Below are positions 27,407-37,089 of a DNA stretch of 64,000 nucleotides, one piece after another. The DNA comes from Pseudomonas alkylphenolica (lineage in GTDB: Bacteria > Pseudomonadota > Gammaproteobacteria > Pseudomonadales > Pseudomonadaceae). The stretch is from assembly GCF_000746525.1 (NCBI RefSeq), contig NZ_CP009048.1, positions 1,481,501 to 1,545,500 of the forward strand, in the 5' to 3' direction. The notes beneath the pieces were generated by a model. The model saw only the letters and a program-made list of their open reading frames with translations, did not search any database and had not been told where the DNA came from. The position numbers and the translations under genes were made by a program. The first letter of the stretch is position 1; every line of letters starts with the position of its first letter.

Positions 27407-28192
27407 GTGATTGACGCGTTTATCCGTACCGGTCCATTGATGGACCCCACCAGTTACCCGCTCTGGGCCCAGCAGCTGATCAAGGATTGTCATGAGAGCA
27501 AGCGCCGGGTAGTCGAACACGAACTTTATCAGCGCATGCGCGATGGCCGGCTCAGTGCTCGCACCATGCGCCAGTACCTGATTGGCGGCTGGCCGGTGGT
27601 CGAGCAGTTCTCCCTGTACATGGCCAAGAACCTGACCAAGACCCGCTACGCACGCCATCCCGGCGAAGACATGGCGCGGCGCTGGTTGATGCGCAACATC
27701 CGTGTCGAGCTCAATCATGCCGACTACTGGCTGTACTGGAGCCAGGCCCATGGCGTCAGCCTCGAGGACCTGCAGGCCCAGGACGTACCGACCGAACTCA
27801 ACGCCCTGAGCGACTGGTGCTGGCATACCTGTGCAGCGGATTCACTGGTGGTGGCCGTCGCAGCGACCAACTACGCAATCGAAGGGGCAACCGGTGAATG
27901 GTCGGCGGTGGTGTGCTCGACGGGCGTCTATGCCCAGGGCTTTCCAGAGGAAGGTCGCAAGCGCGCCATGAAGTGGCTGAAGATGCATGCCCAGTACGAC
28001 GACGCCCACCCGTGGGAGGCGCTGGAAATCGTCTGTACCCTGGCCGGTAACAACCCGTCGCAGGCGTTGCAGGCTGAGCTGCGCCGGGCTGTGTGCAAGA
28101 GCTACGACTACATGTACCTGTTCCTTGAGCGCTGCATGCAGCTGGAACAGCGCCAGCCCGCCCGTGTCCAGGCGGAACTGGTCGAGGGCTGA
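27407..28192 (+). CDS. TenA-like (heme-oxygenase fold) protein
   Basis: A 261-residue all-helical protein of the TenA/PqqC/HO-like group. IGGWPVVEQFSLYMAKNLTKT, RNIRVELNHADYWLYW and ATNYAIEGATGEWS are the ligand- or metal-facing helices; E and H residues in them fit a di-metal or amine-binding pocket. TenA proper is a thiaminase, but this subgroup is not close enough for a call. It starts with GTG at 27407 behind a perfect AAGGAG, 38 bp after the GGDEF-EAL gene, so co-transcription is likely. Function unknown. Confidence 0.8.
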   Translation: MIDAFIRTGPLMDPTSYPLWAQQLIKDCHESKRRVVEHELYQRMRDGRLSARTMRQYLIGGWPVVEQFSLYMAKNLTKTRYARHPGEDMARRWLMRNIRVELNHADYWLYWSQAHGVSLEDLQAQDVPTELNALSDWCWHTCAADSLVVAVAATNYAIEGATGEWSAVVCSTGVYAQGFPEEGRKRAMKWLKMHAQYDDAHPWEALEIVCTLAGNNPSQALQAELRRAVCKSYDYMYLFLERCMQLEQRQPARVQAELVEG

Positions 28193-28194
28193 GC

Positions 28195-28935
28195 TTACTG
28201 GGCGTTGAACGCCTGGCCGTTGATGCCAGTGCTGTCCGGGCCCATCAGGTACAGGTACACCGGCATGATCTGCTCGGGCAGCGGGTTGTTTTCCGGGTTT
28301 TCGCCCGGATAGGCCTGGGCGCGCATGCTGGTGCGGGTGGCGCCCGGGTTGATGCTGTTGGCGCGCACCGGCGCCACGCCTTCGAGTTCGTCGGCGAGGG
28401 TTTGCATCAGACCCTCGGTAGCGAACTTCGACACCCCATAAGCACCCCAGTAGGCCCGGCCTTTGCGTCCGACGCTGCTGGAGGTGAAGATCACCGACGC
28501 ATCCTGGGACAACTTGAGCAGCGGCAGCAGGGTGCTGGTGAGCATGAACATGGCATTGACGTTGATCTGCATCACGCGCATGAAGTTGTCGCCGGACAAC
28601 TGCTCCAGCGGCGTGCGCGGGCCGATGATCGAGGCATTGTGCAGCAGGCCGTCGATGTGGCCGAACTCGCTTTCGATCATCGCTGCCAGTTCGTCGTACT
28701 GATGCGGCAGGGCGGTTTCCAGGTTGAACGGGATGACCGCAGGCTTTGGATGGCCGGCCGCTTCGATCTCGTCGTAGACCTGGCTCAGGTTGGCTTCGGT
28801 CTTGCCCAGCAACAGCACGGTCGCGCCATGGGCGGCGTAGGCCTTGGCGGCCGCTGCGCCGATTCCGCGACCAGCGCCGGTGACCATGATGGTCCGGCCT
28901 TTGAGCAGATCGGGGCGGGCGGAGTAATCGAACAT
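28195..28935 (-). CDS. yciK: YciK-type SDR oxidoreductase
   Basis: A 246-residue SDR: TGAGRGIGAAAAKAYA near residue 18, NASIIGPRTPLEQL, catalytic Ser in VIFTSSSVGRKGRAYW, and YGVSK. GRKGRAYWGAYGVSKFA is typical of YciK, an uncharacterised NAD(P) oxidoreductase that sits near mupP-ubiG in pseudomonads. It starts at 28935 with GAGGTAA upstream and converges with the TenA-like gene (2-bp gap). A REP pair lies between it and mupP. Confidence 0.9.
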   Translation of the reverse strand: MFDYSARPDLLKGRTIMVTGAGRGIGAAAAKAYAAHGATVLLLGKTEANLSQVYDEIEAAGHPKPAVIPFNLETALPHQYDELAAMIESEFGHIDGLLHNASIIGPRTPLEQLSGDNFMRVMQINVNAMFMLTSTLLPLLKLSQDASVIFTSSSVGRKGRAYWGAYGVSKFATEGLMQTLADELEGVAPVRANSINPGATRTSMRAQAYPGENPENNPLPEQIMPVYLYLMGPDSTGINGQAFNAQ

Positions 28936-28967
28936 GGGGTTACCTCGTGAAAATAGGGTGACTTTTT

Positions 28968-29032
28968 TCGCGGGGCAAGCCCGCTCCCACAGGTTCTACA
29001 TGACCTCGGTGGGAGCGGGCTTGCCCCGCGAT
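28968..29032. repeat. REP pair 6, head-to-head
   Basis: A 23-bp arm at 28968-28990 is inverted at 29009-29032, with an 18-nt spacer. It lies between mupP and yciK, both on the minus strand, so it could reduce read-through between them. Confidence 0.9.
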
Positions 29033-29043
29033 CCTTGTCGAAA

Positions 29044-29721
29044 TCAGCAGCCGCAAAGCGCGCTATCAAGCACCTTTCGCAGCTCCAGCGGATGATCGAC
29101 CACCACATCCGCACCCCAGTTGTTGGGGTTGTCATCCGGATGAATATAGCCGTAGCGCACCGCTGCAGTACGGGTGCCGGCATCGCGGCCAGACTCGATG
29201 TCGCGCAGGTCGTCACCGACGAACAGGACGCTGGCCGGATCCAGGTTCAAGGTCTTGCAGGCGAGGATCAGCGGCTCGGGGTCCGGCTTGCTGTTCTTCA
29301 CATGATCCGGGCAGATCAACAGAGCGGAGCGCTCGGCCAGGCCCAGTTGCTGCATGATCGGTTCGGCGAAACGCACCGGCTTGTTGGTCACCACGCCCCA
29401 GATCAGGTTGCCTTTCTCGATATCGGCCAGCAGCTCGGCCATGCCGTCGTAGAGCTTGCTGTGTACCGCGCAGCCCTGCTGATAGCGCTCAAGGAACTCC
29501 AGGCGCAAGGCTTCGAACTCCGCAGCCTCGGGATCGAGGTTGAAAGTGACCGAAACCATCGCCTTGGCACCGCCAGACACCACGTCGCGGATGCGCTGGT
29601 CGTCGACGGCAGGCAGGCCACGCTCGGCGAGCATCGCCTGGCAGATGGCAATGAAGTCCGGCGCCGTGTCGAGCAGGGTGCCGTCCATGTCGAAAAGTAC
29701 TGCTCTCAGGCGCATGCTCAT
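29044..29721 (-). CDS. mupP: HAD phosphatase, MurNAc-6-phosphate phosphatase MupP
   Basis: A 225-residue HAD-IA phosphatase. The catalytic [13 protein letters not shown] lies at residue 11, VVTNKP carries motif II and [16 protein letters not shown] motif III/IV. Such proteins were called phosphoglycolate phosphatase (Gph), but in Pseudomonas the copy next to ubiG is MupP, which dephosphorylates MurNAc-6-P in the AmgK/MurU cell-wall recycling route. This bypasses MurA and gives intrinsic fosfomycin resistance. The start ATG overlaps the ubiG stop (ATGA). The call rests on position next to ubiG; a Gph role is the alternative. Confidence 0.88.
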   Translation of the reverse strand: MSMRLRAVLFDMDGTLLDTAPDFIAICQAMLAERGLPAVDDQRIRDVVSGGAKAMVSVTFNLDPEAAEFEALRLEFLERYQQGCAVHSKLYDGMAELLADIEKGNLIWGVVTNKPVRFAEPIMQQLGLAERSALLICPDHVKNSKPDPEPLILACKTLNLDPASVLFVGDDLRDIESGRDAGTRTAAVRYGYIHPDDNPNNWGADVVVDHPLELRKVLDSALCGC

Positions 29722-30416
29722 TCCTCGCGCAGGGTCTGGATCATGTAGTTGACGTCGACGTCGTTGGCCAGCTTGTAGTGCTTGGTCAGCGGGTTGTAGG
29801 TCAGGCCGATGATGTCCTTGACGTTCAGGCCGGCCTCGCGGCTCCAGGCACCCAGCTCGGAAGGGCGGATGAACTTCTTGAAGTCGTGGGTGCCGCGCGG
29901 CAGCAGCTTCATGATGTATTCGGCGCCGATGATCGCGAACAGGTAAGCCTTGGGGTTGCGGTTGATGGTCGAGAAGAACACCTGGCCGCCCGGCTTGACC
30001 ATGCGGTAGCAGGCGCGGATCACCGATGAAGGGTCAGGCACGTGCTCGAGCATTTCCAGGCAGGTGACCACGTCGAACTGCTCGGGCATTTCTTCGGCCA
30101 GGGCTTCGGCGGTGATCTGCCGGTATTCGACTTCTACCCCGGATTCGAGCTGGTGCAGCTGGGCCACGGCCAACGGTGCTTCGCCCATGTCGATGCCGGT
30201 CACGGTGGCGCCACGCTGGGCCATGGCTTCGCTGAGGATGCCGCCGCCGCAGCCGACGTCGAGCACCTTCTTGCCGGCCAGTTTGACCCGTTCGTCGATC
30301 CAGTTGACCCGCAGCGGGTTGATGTCGTGCAGCGGCTTGAACTCGCTTTCTCGGTCCCACCAACGGTGGGCCAGGGCTTCGAACTTGGCGATTTCGGCGT
30401 GGTCGACGTTGCTCAT
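29718..30416 (-). CDS. ubiG: Ubiquinone biosynthesis O-methyltransferase UbiG
   Basis: A 232-residue SAM methyltransferase. [20 protein letters not shown] is the SAM-binding motif, [13 protein letters not shown] and [20 protein letters not shown] are UbiG-specific. It performs both O-methylations of ubiquinone synthesis at the inner membrane surface. The ATG at 30416 is used because [20 protein letters not shown] is the family's usual N-terminus; further upstream frames add unrelated residues. It overlaps mupP by 4 bp. A 24-bp perfect palindrome lies in the 63-bp gap to mtaD. Confidence 0.96.
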   Translation of the reverse strand: MSNVDHAEIAKFEALAHRWWDRESEFKPLHDINPLRVNWIDERVKLAGKKVLDVGCGGGILSEAMAQRGATVTGIDMGEAPLAVAQLHQLESGVEVEYRQITAEALAEEMPEQFDVVTCLEMLEHVPDPSSVIRACYRMVKPGGQVFFSTINRNPKAYLFAIIGAEYIMKLLPRGTHDFKKFIRPSELGAWSREAGLNVKDIIGLTYNPLTKHYKLANDVDVNYMIQTLREE

Positions 30417-30453
30417 GGAACGGTCCTCTGAAACTTTGATTAAAGGTGTCACG

Positions 30454-30477
30454 GGCCGGCAGCCGCGGCTGCCGGCC
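30454..30477. repeat. Perfect palindrome between mtaD and ubiG
   Basis: The 24 bases at 30454-30477 form a perfect palindrome (stem ggccggcagcc, centre ccgcgg). There is no T-run on either strand, so a simple terminator is unlikely. It may be an RNA hairpin that sets the mtaD/ubiG ratio, or a DNA site. Confidence 0.6.
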
Positions 30478-30479
30478 GG

Positions 30480-31811
30480 TTATTCGCTGCGCTCGCCGAT
30501 CCGCTGGCCCCAGGCGCAGGCGGCGGCATGCAGTGCCTGTTCGTCCATGCGGGTCAGGCGGCGCTCGTCGAGCAGTTGCTTGCCGGCGACCCAGACGTGC
30601 TTGACGCAGTCGCGGCCGCTGGCATAGATCAGTTGTGAAACCGGGTCGTAAATCGGTTGCTGGGCCAGGCCGGAAAGGTCGAAGGCTACCAGGTCGGCGG
30701 CCTTGCCCACTTCCAGCGAACCGGTCAGCGTCTCCAGGCCCAGCGCCCGGGCACCGTTGAGGGTGGCCATGCGCAGTGCCCGGTGGGCATCCAGCGCGGC
30801 GGCCGAGCCGGCCACAGCCTTGGCCAGCAGGGCGGCGGTGCGGGTTTCGCCAAGCAGGTCGAGGTCGTTGTTGCTGGCTGCACCATCGGTACCCACCGCC
30901 ACATTGACTCCGGCCTGCCACAGGCGTTCGACCGGGCAGAAGCCGCTGGCCAGCTTGAGATTGGATTCCGGGCAATGCACCACGCTGGTGTTGCTTTCTA
31001 CCAGCAGTGCCAGGTCTTCGTCGCTGACCTGGGTCATGTGCACCGCCTGCAGGCGCGGGCCGAGCAGGCCCAGGCGGGCGATGCGGGCCAGCGGGCGCTC
31101 ACCGCGGGTGGCCAGCGATTGCTCGACCTCGAAGGCGGTTTCATGCAGGTGCATGTGAATCGGTGCGTCGAGCTCTTCGGCAATGACCCGGATCTTCTCC
31201 AGGTTCTCGTCGCTCACCGTGTAGGGCGCATGCGGGCCCATGGCCACGGTGATGCGCGGGTGATGACGCAGGTCGCTGAACAGTTCGATGCCCAGGTGCA
31301 AGGCTTCTTCGGTGTTGCGCGCGCCCGGGATCGGGAAATCCAGCAGCGGCACGGCGATTTGCGCGCGGATGCCGCTGTTGTGCACCCGTTCGCTGGCGAT
31401 CTTGGGGAAGAAGTACATGTCGGCAAAACAGGTGATGCCGCCTTTGATCTGCTCGGCAATGGCCAGGTCGGTGCCATCGCGAACGAAATCTTCATCGACC
31501 CAGCGACCTTCGGCAGGCCAGATGTGCTCTTCCAGCCAGGTCATCAGCGGCAGGTCGTCGGCCAGGCCGCGGAACAGGGTCATCGCCGCGTGGCCGTGAG
31601 CGTTGATCAGCCCTGGGCTGAGCAGGCAGCCTGGCAGCTCGCGGGTTTCGGTGGCGACGAAGCGCTCGGCCTCGGCCCTGGGGCCGATGAAAACAATCTG
31701 CCCGTCGCGAATGCCCAGGCCATGATCCTTCAATACCACCCCGGCAGGTTCGACAGGCACCAGCCAGCTAGGCAGGAGCAGCAGGTCGAGCGGCGTAGCG
31801 GGTTTGGGCAT
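30480..31811 (-). CDS. mtaD: MTA/SAH deaminase family amidohydrolase (MtaD)
   Basis: A 443-residue amidohydrolase with metal ligands in [41 protein letters not shown] and [13 protein letters not shown]. By family (TRZ/ATZ; P. aeruginosa MtaD) it deaminates 5'-methylthioadenosine to methylthioinosine, feeding methionine salvage. The neighbour on the other side is mtnA, the next-but-one step, which supports this over a general chlorohydrolase role. The start at 31811 is chosen by the usual length ([19 protein letters not shown]); a GTG at 31832 is possible. It is divergent from mtnA and upstream of ubiG in the same direction. Confidence 0.9.
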   Translation of the reverse strand: MPKPATPLDLLLLPSWLVPVEPAGVVLKDHGLGIRDGQIVFIGPRAEAERFVATETRELPGCLLSPGLINAHGHAAMTLFRGLADDLPLMTWLEEHIWPAEGRWVDEDFVRDGTDLAIAEQIKGGITCFADMYFFPKIASERVHNSGIRAQIAVPLLDFPIPGARNTEEALHLGIELFSDLRHHPRITVAMGPHAPYTVSDENLEKIRVIAEELDAPIHMHLHETAFEVEQSLATRGERPLARIARLGLLGPRLQAVHMTQVSDEDLALLVESNTSVVHCPESNLKLASGFCPVERLWQAGVNVAVGTDGAASNNDLDLLGETRTAALLAKAVAGSAAALDAHRALRMATLNGARALGLETLTGSLEVGKAADLVAFDLSGLAQQPIYDPVSQLIYASGRDCVKHVWVAGKQLLDERRLTRMDEQALHAAACAWGQRIGERSE

Positions 31812-31879
31812 GGCGGGATTTCCCTGAGACACTTGGGCTGAGGGCGAAGTATACCCGAGCGTCTACGCCAGGGGCTCGC

Positions 31880-31885
31880 TATAAT
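31880..31885 (+). promoter_or_regulatory. Probable -10 box of the mtnA promoter
   Basis: A perfect TATAAT lies 35 bp before the mtnA ATG in the divergent mtaD-mtnA region. The matching -35 (near 31857) is poor (GAGCGT), so another factor may be needed. Confidence 0.5.
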
Positions 31886-31920
31886 CGTACGCTTTTGATG
31901 TCCGAATGATGGGGTGAGGC

Positions 31921-32997
31921 ATGCGCGATCAACTGCTGGCAGCAGAGAAGGTGAAAGCCATCGATTGGCGTGATGGCATCCTGTACCTGCTCGATCAGCG
32001 CGTTTTGCCGTTCGAACAGACCTGGCAAGCCTGCACCGATGTCGCCGCAGTGGCCCAAGCCATTCGCTCGATGGTGGTGCGCGGTGCGCCGGCCATTGGT
32101 ATCAGTGCTGCCTATGGCCTGGCCATGGCGGTGCGTCAGCGCCTGGCCGAAGGCGACGACTGGGAAATGGCCCTGGAAGAGGATTTCGAGCTGTTGTTCA
32201 ACTCCCGCCCGACCGGCGCCAACCTGTTCTGGGCGCTCAATCGCATGCGTGAGCGCTTGTTGCGGCTCAAGGCGGGCGATGACGTTGCGGCAATCATGGC
32301 CGCCGAAGCGGTTGCCATCCATGACAGTGATCGCGAGGCCAACCTGACCATGGCCCAGCTGGGTGTCGAACTGATTCGCAAACACCAGGGCAACGAACAG
32401 GCCTTGCTGACCCACTGCAACACCGGCGCCCTGGCCACCGGCGGTTTCGGTACCGCCTTGGGGGTGATCCGCGCCGCCTATCTGGAAGGCATGGTCGAGC
32501 GGGTCTATGTCGACGAAACCCGGCCATGGCTGCAGGGTTCGCGCCTGACCGCCTGGGAATTGGCCGAGGCAGGCATCCCGGTAACCGTCAATGCCGACGC
32601 CGCCGCTGCCCATCTGATGAAGACCAAGGGCATCACCTGGGTCATCGTCGGCGCGGACCGGATCACGGCCAATGGTGATGTAGCCAACAAGATCGGTACT
32701 TACCAGCTGGCCGTCAATGCCATGCACCACGGCGTGCGCTTCATGGTGGTGGCGTCGAGTTCGAGTATCGACATGAACCTGGAAAGCGGCGAAGACATCC
32801 AGCTCGAAGAGCGGAGCGTCAGCGAGCTGCTGGAGGTTGACGGCAAGCCGCTGGGTGCCGGGGTCGAGGCGGTCAATCCGGCATTCGACGTGACACCGGC
32901 CGATCTGATCGATGTGATCGTGACCGAGAAAGGCATCGTCGAGCGTCCGGATACGGTGAAGATGGCACAATTGATGTGTCGCAAGCGTTTGCATTGA
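31921..32997 (+). CDS. mtnA: S-methyl-5-thioribose-1-phosphate isomerase MtnA
   Basis: A 358-residue protein of the eIF2B-like isomerase family. The catalytic Cys is about residue 166 in [20 protein letters not shown] and the Asp about 246 in [37 protein letters not shown] is also conserved. It turns methylthioribose-1-P into methylthioribulose-1-P in the methionine salvage pathway. GGGGTGAGG precedes the ATG. It is divergent from mtaD, which makes the substrate's precursor. The 279 bp between this gene and gyrA hold the gyrA leader and a small hairpin (33126-33139). Confidence 0.96.
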   Translation: MRDQLLAAEKVKAIDWRDGILYLLDQRVLPFEQTWQACTDVAAVAQAIRSMVVRGAPAIGISAAYGLAMAVRQRLAEGDDWEMALEEDFELLFNSRPTGANLFWALNRMRERLLRLKAGDDVAAIMAAEAVAIHDSDREANLTMAQLGVELIRKHQGNEQALLTHCNTGALATGGFGTALGVIRAAYLEGMVERVYVDETRPWLQGSRLTAWELAEAGIPVTVNADAAAAHLMKTKGITWVIVGADRITANGDVANKIGTYQLAVNAMHHGVRFMVVASSSSIDMNLESGEDIQLEERSVSELLEVDGKPLGAGVEAVNPAFDVTPADLIDVIVTEKGIVERPDTVKMAQLMCRKRLH

Positions 32998-33276
32998 GTC
33001 ATTGGCTCGCGCTTGCGGCCTGCTGGAGCGGCTGGCGGGCGTTACTGACGAGCAGTAGGGTAGTAGTGCCGCAGCCCACTCCCACCGTCTGGGCGATTGT
33101 GGTAACATCCGACGGTTTCCAAGGTAGCCCCGTAGGGCTGTCTTTACTGCGCAGATCCATGGCTTAACTCGTTGATTTGTCGTAAGTCGTTGCAAGGAGT
33201 CACTTTGCAGCGGCGAGCTTCGTTCGTCCCATATGGATGTGACGAGGTTTCACCAGAAAAAGGAATCAGGCTTCTC

Positions 33277-35904
33277 ATGGGCGAACTGGCCAAAGAAATC
33301 CTCCCGGTCAATATCGAAGACGAACTGAGACAGTCCTACCTCGACTACGCGATGAGCGTCATTGTCGGGCGTGCACTGCCCGATGCGCGTGATGGCTTGA
33401 AGCCCGTGCATCGCCGCGTTCTGTATGCGATGAGCGAACTGGGTAACGACTGGAACAAACCGTACAAGAAATCCGCCCGTGTGGTCGGTGACGTGATCGG
33501 TAAGTACCACCCGCACGGTGATACCGCGGTCTACGACACCATCGTCCGGATGGCCCAGCCGTTCTCGCTGCGTTACCTGCTGGTCGACGGCCAGGGCAAC
33601 TTCGGTTCGGTGGACGGCGACAACGCCGCAGCCATGCGATACACCGAAGTGCGCATGACCAAGCTGGCCCATGAACTGCTGGCGGACCTGCACAAGGAAA
33701 CCGTCGACTGGGTGCCCAACTACGACGGCACCGAGCAGATCCCGGCGGTCATGCCGACCAAGATCCCCAACCTGCTGGTCAACGGTTCCAGCGGTATCGC
33801 CGTGGGCATGGCGACCAACATTCCGCCGCACAACCTCGGTGAAGTCATCGACGGCTGCCTGGCGCTGATCGACAACGCCGACATTACGGTCGATGAACTG
33901 ATGGAGTTCATCCCGGGCCCGGATTTCCCGACCGCCGCGATCATCAACGGCCGCCAGGGCATCATCGAAGCCTACCGTACCGGCCGCGGCCGCATTTATA
34001 TGCGTGCGCGCTCCACCATCGAAGATATCGACAAGGTCGGTGGCCGCCAGCAGATCGTCGTTACCGAGCTGCCTTACCAGCTTAACAAGGCGCGCTTGAT
34101 CGAGAAGATCGCCGAGCTGGTCAAGGAAAAGAAACTCGAAGGCATTACCGAGCTGCGCGACGAGTCCGACAAAGACGGTATGCGTATCGTCATCGAGCTG
34201 CGTCGTGGTGAGGTACCTGAGGTCATCCTCAACAACCTCTACGCCCAGACCCAGCTGCAGGCGGTTTTCGGCATCAACATCGTTGCCCTGATCGACGGCC
34301 GTCCGCGGGTCCTGAACCTCAAGGACCTGCTCGAGGCGTTCGTTCGCCACCGTCGCGAAGTGGTTACCCGTCGCACCGTGTTCGAGCTGCGCAAGGCCCG
34401 TGAACGTGGTCACATCCTTGAAGGTCAGGCGGTTGCCCTGTCCAACATCGACCCGGTCATCGCCCTGATCAAGGCTTCGCCGACCCCGTCGGAAGCCAAG
34501 GAAGCGCTGATCAGCACGCCGTGGGAATCCAGTGCCGTGCAGGTCATGGTCGAGCGCGCCGGTGCCGACTCCTGCCGTCCGGAAAACCTCGACGAGCAGT
34601 ACGGCCTGCGTGACGGCAAGTACTTCCTGTCGCCGGAACAGGCCCAGGCCATTCTCGACCTGCGTCTGCACCGCCTGACCGGCCTTGAGCACGAGAAGCT
34701 GCTGGCCGAGTACCAGGAGATCCTCAACCAGATCGGTGAGCTGATCCGCATCCTCAACAGCGCCGAGCGCCTGATGGAAGTGATCCGCGAAGAGCTGGAA
34801 CTGATCCGCGCCGAATACGGCGACGTGCGCCGCACCGAAATCCTCGATGCGCGCCTGGACCTGACCCTGGGTGACATGATTCCGGAAGAAGACCGGGTTG
34901 TGACCATCTCCCACGGCGGCTACGCCAAGACCCAGCCGCTGGCTGCCTATCAGGCTCAGCGTCGCGGCGGTAAAGGCAAGTCGGCTACCGGCGTCAAGGA
35001 CGAGGACTACATCTCGCACCTGCTGGTCGCCAACAGCCACACCACGCTGCTGCTGTTCTCCAGCAAGGGCAAGGTGTACTGGCTCAAGACCTACGAAATT
35101 CCCGAAGCCTCCCGTGCTGCGCGAGGTCGACCGCTGGTCAACCTGCTGCCGCTGGACGAAGGCGAGTACATCTCGACCATGTTGCCGGTCGAGGAGTACA
35201 CCGAAGGTCACTTCATCTTCATGGCCACCGCCAACGGTACCGTGAAGAAGACCCCGCTGGAGTCCTTCAGCCGTCAGCGCAGCGTCGGTCTGATCGCGCT
35301 GGAACTGGACGAAGGCGACGTGCTGATTTCCGCGGCCATCACCGATGGCGAGCGTGAGGTCATGCTGTTCTCCGACGCCGGCAAGGTCACTCGATTCAAA
35401 GAGTCCGACGTCCGCGCCATGGGCCGTACCGCCCGTGGTGTGCGCGGCATGCGTCTGGCCGAAGGGCAGAAGCTGATCTCGATGATCATTCCGGAGGAGG
35501 GCAGCCAGATCCTCACCGCCTCCGAGCGTGGTTATGGCAAGCGTACCGAAATCGGCGAGTTCCCTGAGTACAAGCGTGGTGGCCAGGGCGTTATCGCCAT
35601 GGTCAGCAACGAGCGTAACGGTCGCCTGGTCGGTGCCGTGCAGGTGCAGGACGGCGAGGAAATCATGCTGATTTCCGACCAGGGCACCCTGGTCCGTACC
35701 CGTGTCGGCGAGGTCTCCAGCCTGGGTCGTAATACCCAGGGCGTGACCCTGATCAAGCTGGCCAGCGACGAGACCCTGGTGGGTCTGGAGCGGGTCCAGG
35801 AGCCATCCGAAGAGGAAGGCGACGAGGACTACGAGGCCGATGCTGACGCCGTTGAATCACCAGAGGCCCAGGCCGCTGGCGACGAAGAGGCGCCGCAGGA
35901 ATAA
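33277..35904 (+). CDS. gyrA: DNA gyrase subunit A
   Basis: 875 residues from the usual start ([20 protein letters not shown]). The catalytic Tyr is Y122 (AMRYTEVRM). The quinolone-resistance region ([13 protein letters not shown]) has T83 and D87, the wild-type residues of pseudomonads. The GyrA box QRRGGKG is at about 561-567, before the six-blade C-terminal DNA-wrapping domain; an acidic tail ([16 protein letters not shown]) ends it. With GyrB it introduces negative supercoils using ATP. AGGA lies 12 nt upstream. An in-frame TTG at 33205 with a better spaced AAGGAG would add 24 residues. serC follows after 99 bp, with an imperfect hairpin between. Confidence 0.98.
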   Translation: MGELAKEILPVNIEDELRQSYLDYAMSVIVGRALPDARDGLKPVHRRVLYAMSELGNDWNKPYKKSARVVGDVIGKYHPHGDTAVYDTIVRMAQPFSLRYLLVDGQGNFGSVDGDNAAAMRYTEVRMTKLAHELLADLHKETVDWVPNYDGTEQIPAVMPTKIPNLLVNGSSGIAVGMATNIPPHNLGEVIDGCLALIDNADITVDELMEFIPGPDFPTAAIINGRQGIIEAYRTGRGRIYMRARSTIEDIDKVGGRQQIVVTELPYQLNKARLIEKIAELVKEKKLEGITELRDESDKDGMRIVIELRRGEVPEVILNNLYAQTQLQAVFGINIVALIDGRPRVLNLKDLLEAFVRHRREVVTRRTVFELRKARERGHILEGQAVALSNIDPVIALIKASPTPSEAKEALISTPWESSAVQVMVERAGADSCRPENLDEQYGLRDGKYFLSPEQAQAILDLRLHRLTGLEHEKLLAEYQEILNQIGELIRILNSAERLMEVIREELELIRAEYGDVRRTEILDARLDLTLGDMIPEEDRVVTISHGGYAKTQPLAAYQAQRRGGKGKSATGVKDEDYISHLLVANSHTTLLLFSSKGKVYWLKTYEIPEASRAARGRPLVNLLPLDEGEYISTMLPVEEYTEGHFIFMATANGTVKKTPLESFSRQRSVGLIALELDEGDVLISAAITDGEREVMLFSDAGKVTRFKESDVRAMGRTARGVRGMRLAEGQKLISMIIPEEGSQILTASERGYGKRTEIGEFPEYKRGGQGVIAMVSNERNGRLVGAVQVQDGEEIMLISDQGTLVRTRVGEVSSLGRNTQGVTLIKLASDETLVGLERVQEPSEEEGDEDYEADADAVESPEAQAAGDEEAPQE

Positions 35905-36003
35905 CCTATACAGTAGCGTAACCCTGGTGGGGTAGCCGGCGTGGTGCAGTCTTCGCGCCGCCCGGCTGGCCCCACGGACATCATGAGCAGAGCGAGAGTG
36001 GAT

Positions 36004-37089
36004 GTGAGCAAACGAGCCTTTAACTTCTGCGCAGGCCCTGCTGCGCTTCCCGACGCTGTCCTGCAGCGCGCCCAGGCCGAAATGCTGGACTGGAATGGCA
36101 AGGGTTTGTCCGTGATGGAGATGAGTCACCGTAGCGACGACTACGTGGCCATTGCCGAGAAGGCCGAGCAGGACCTGCGCGACCTGATGTCCATTCCCGC
36201 CAACTACAAGGTGCTGTTCCTGCAGGGGGGTGCGAGCCAGCAGTTCGCCGAAATTCCGCTGAACCTGCTGCCTGAGAATGGTACTGCCGACTATATCGAA
36301 ACCGGTATCTGGTCGAAGAAAGCCATTGAAGAAGCTCGTCGCTTTGGCAACATCAACGTTGCTGCCAACGCCAAATCTTCCGATTACCTGAGCATTCCCG
36401 GTCAAAACGAGTGGAACCTGACGCCGGGCGCTGCCTATGTGCACTATGCCTCGAACGAGACCATCGGTGGTCTGCAGTTCGACTGGGTGCCGCAGACCGG
36501 TGATGTGCCGCTGGTGGTCGACATGTCTTCGGACATCCTTTCGCGTCCGGTCGACGTCTCCGACTTCGGCCTGATCTATGCCGGCGCCCAGAAAAACATC
36601 GGCCCGAGCGGCCTGGTGGTGGTGATCGTGCGTGAAGACCTGATCGGTCGTGCCCGCAGCAGCTGCCCGACCATGCTCGACTACAAGGTCGCGGCCGACA
36701 ACGGTTCGATGTACAACACGCCGGCTACCTACTCCTGGTATCTCTCGGGCCTGGTCTTCGAGTGGCTCAAGGAGCAGGGCGGTGTTGAGGCGATGGAGAA
36801 GCGCAATCGCGCCAAGAAAGACCGTCTGTACGGCTTTATCGACAGCAGCGACTTCTACAGCAACCCGATCAGCGTCAATGCCCGTTCGTGGATGAATGTG
36901 CCGTTCCGTCTGGCCGACGAGCGCCTGGACAAGGCCTTCCTCGCCGGTGCTGATGCCCGTGGCTTGCTCAACCTCAAAGGCCACCGTTCGGTGGGCGGCA
37001 TGCGTGCCTCGATCTACAACGCCCTGGGCCTGGACGCCGTGGAAGCGCTGGTAGCCTACATGGCGGAATTCGAGAAGGAGCACGGCTGA
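36004..37089 (+). CDS. serC: Phosphoserine aminotransferase SerC
   Basis: A 361-residue class V aminotransferase. The PLP lysine lies in GLIYAGAQKNIGPSGL, and FLQGGASQQFAEIPLNL and GGMRASIYNALGLDAVEAL are family motifs. It makes 3-phosphoserine from 3-phosphohydroxypyruvate and glutamate in the serine route, and can serve PdxB-type pyridoxal synthesis. The start is GTG at 36004 (VSKRAFNFCAGPAALP), which gives the usual length; ATG 35983 would add seven residues. Its stop overlaps the pheA ATG (TGATG), so the amino-acid cluster is translationally linked. Confidence 0.95.
   Translation: MSKRAFNFCAGPAALPDAVLQRAQAEMLDWNGKGLSVMEMSHRSDDYVAIAEKAEQDLRDLMSIPANYKVLFLQGGASQQFAEIPLNLLPENGTADYIETGIWSKKAIEEARRFGNINVAANAKSSDYLSIPGQNEWNLTPGAAYVHYASNETIGGLQFDWVPQTGDVPLVVDMSSDILSRPVDVSDFGLIYAGAQKNIGPSGLVVVIVREDLIGRARSSCPTMLDYKVAADNGSMYNTPATYSWYLSGLVFEWLKEQGGVEAMEKRNRAKKDRLYGFIDSSDFYSNPISVNARSWMNVPFRLADERLDKAFLAGADARGLLNLKGHRSVGGMRASIYNALGLDAVEALVAYMAEFEKEHG

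Noticed and set aside
33250..35211. 653-codon minus-strand open frame opposite gyrA
   Set aside because: Composition bias from GyrA codon use; no start site or motif.
35927..35973. Imperfect hairpin between gyrA and serC as a terminator
   Set aside because: The stem has a bulge and a long loop and no T-run; serC follows closely, so I do not list it as a terminator.
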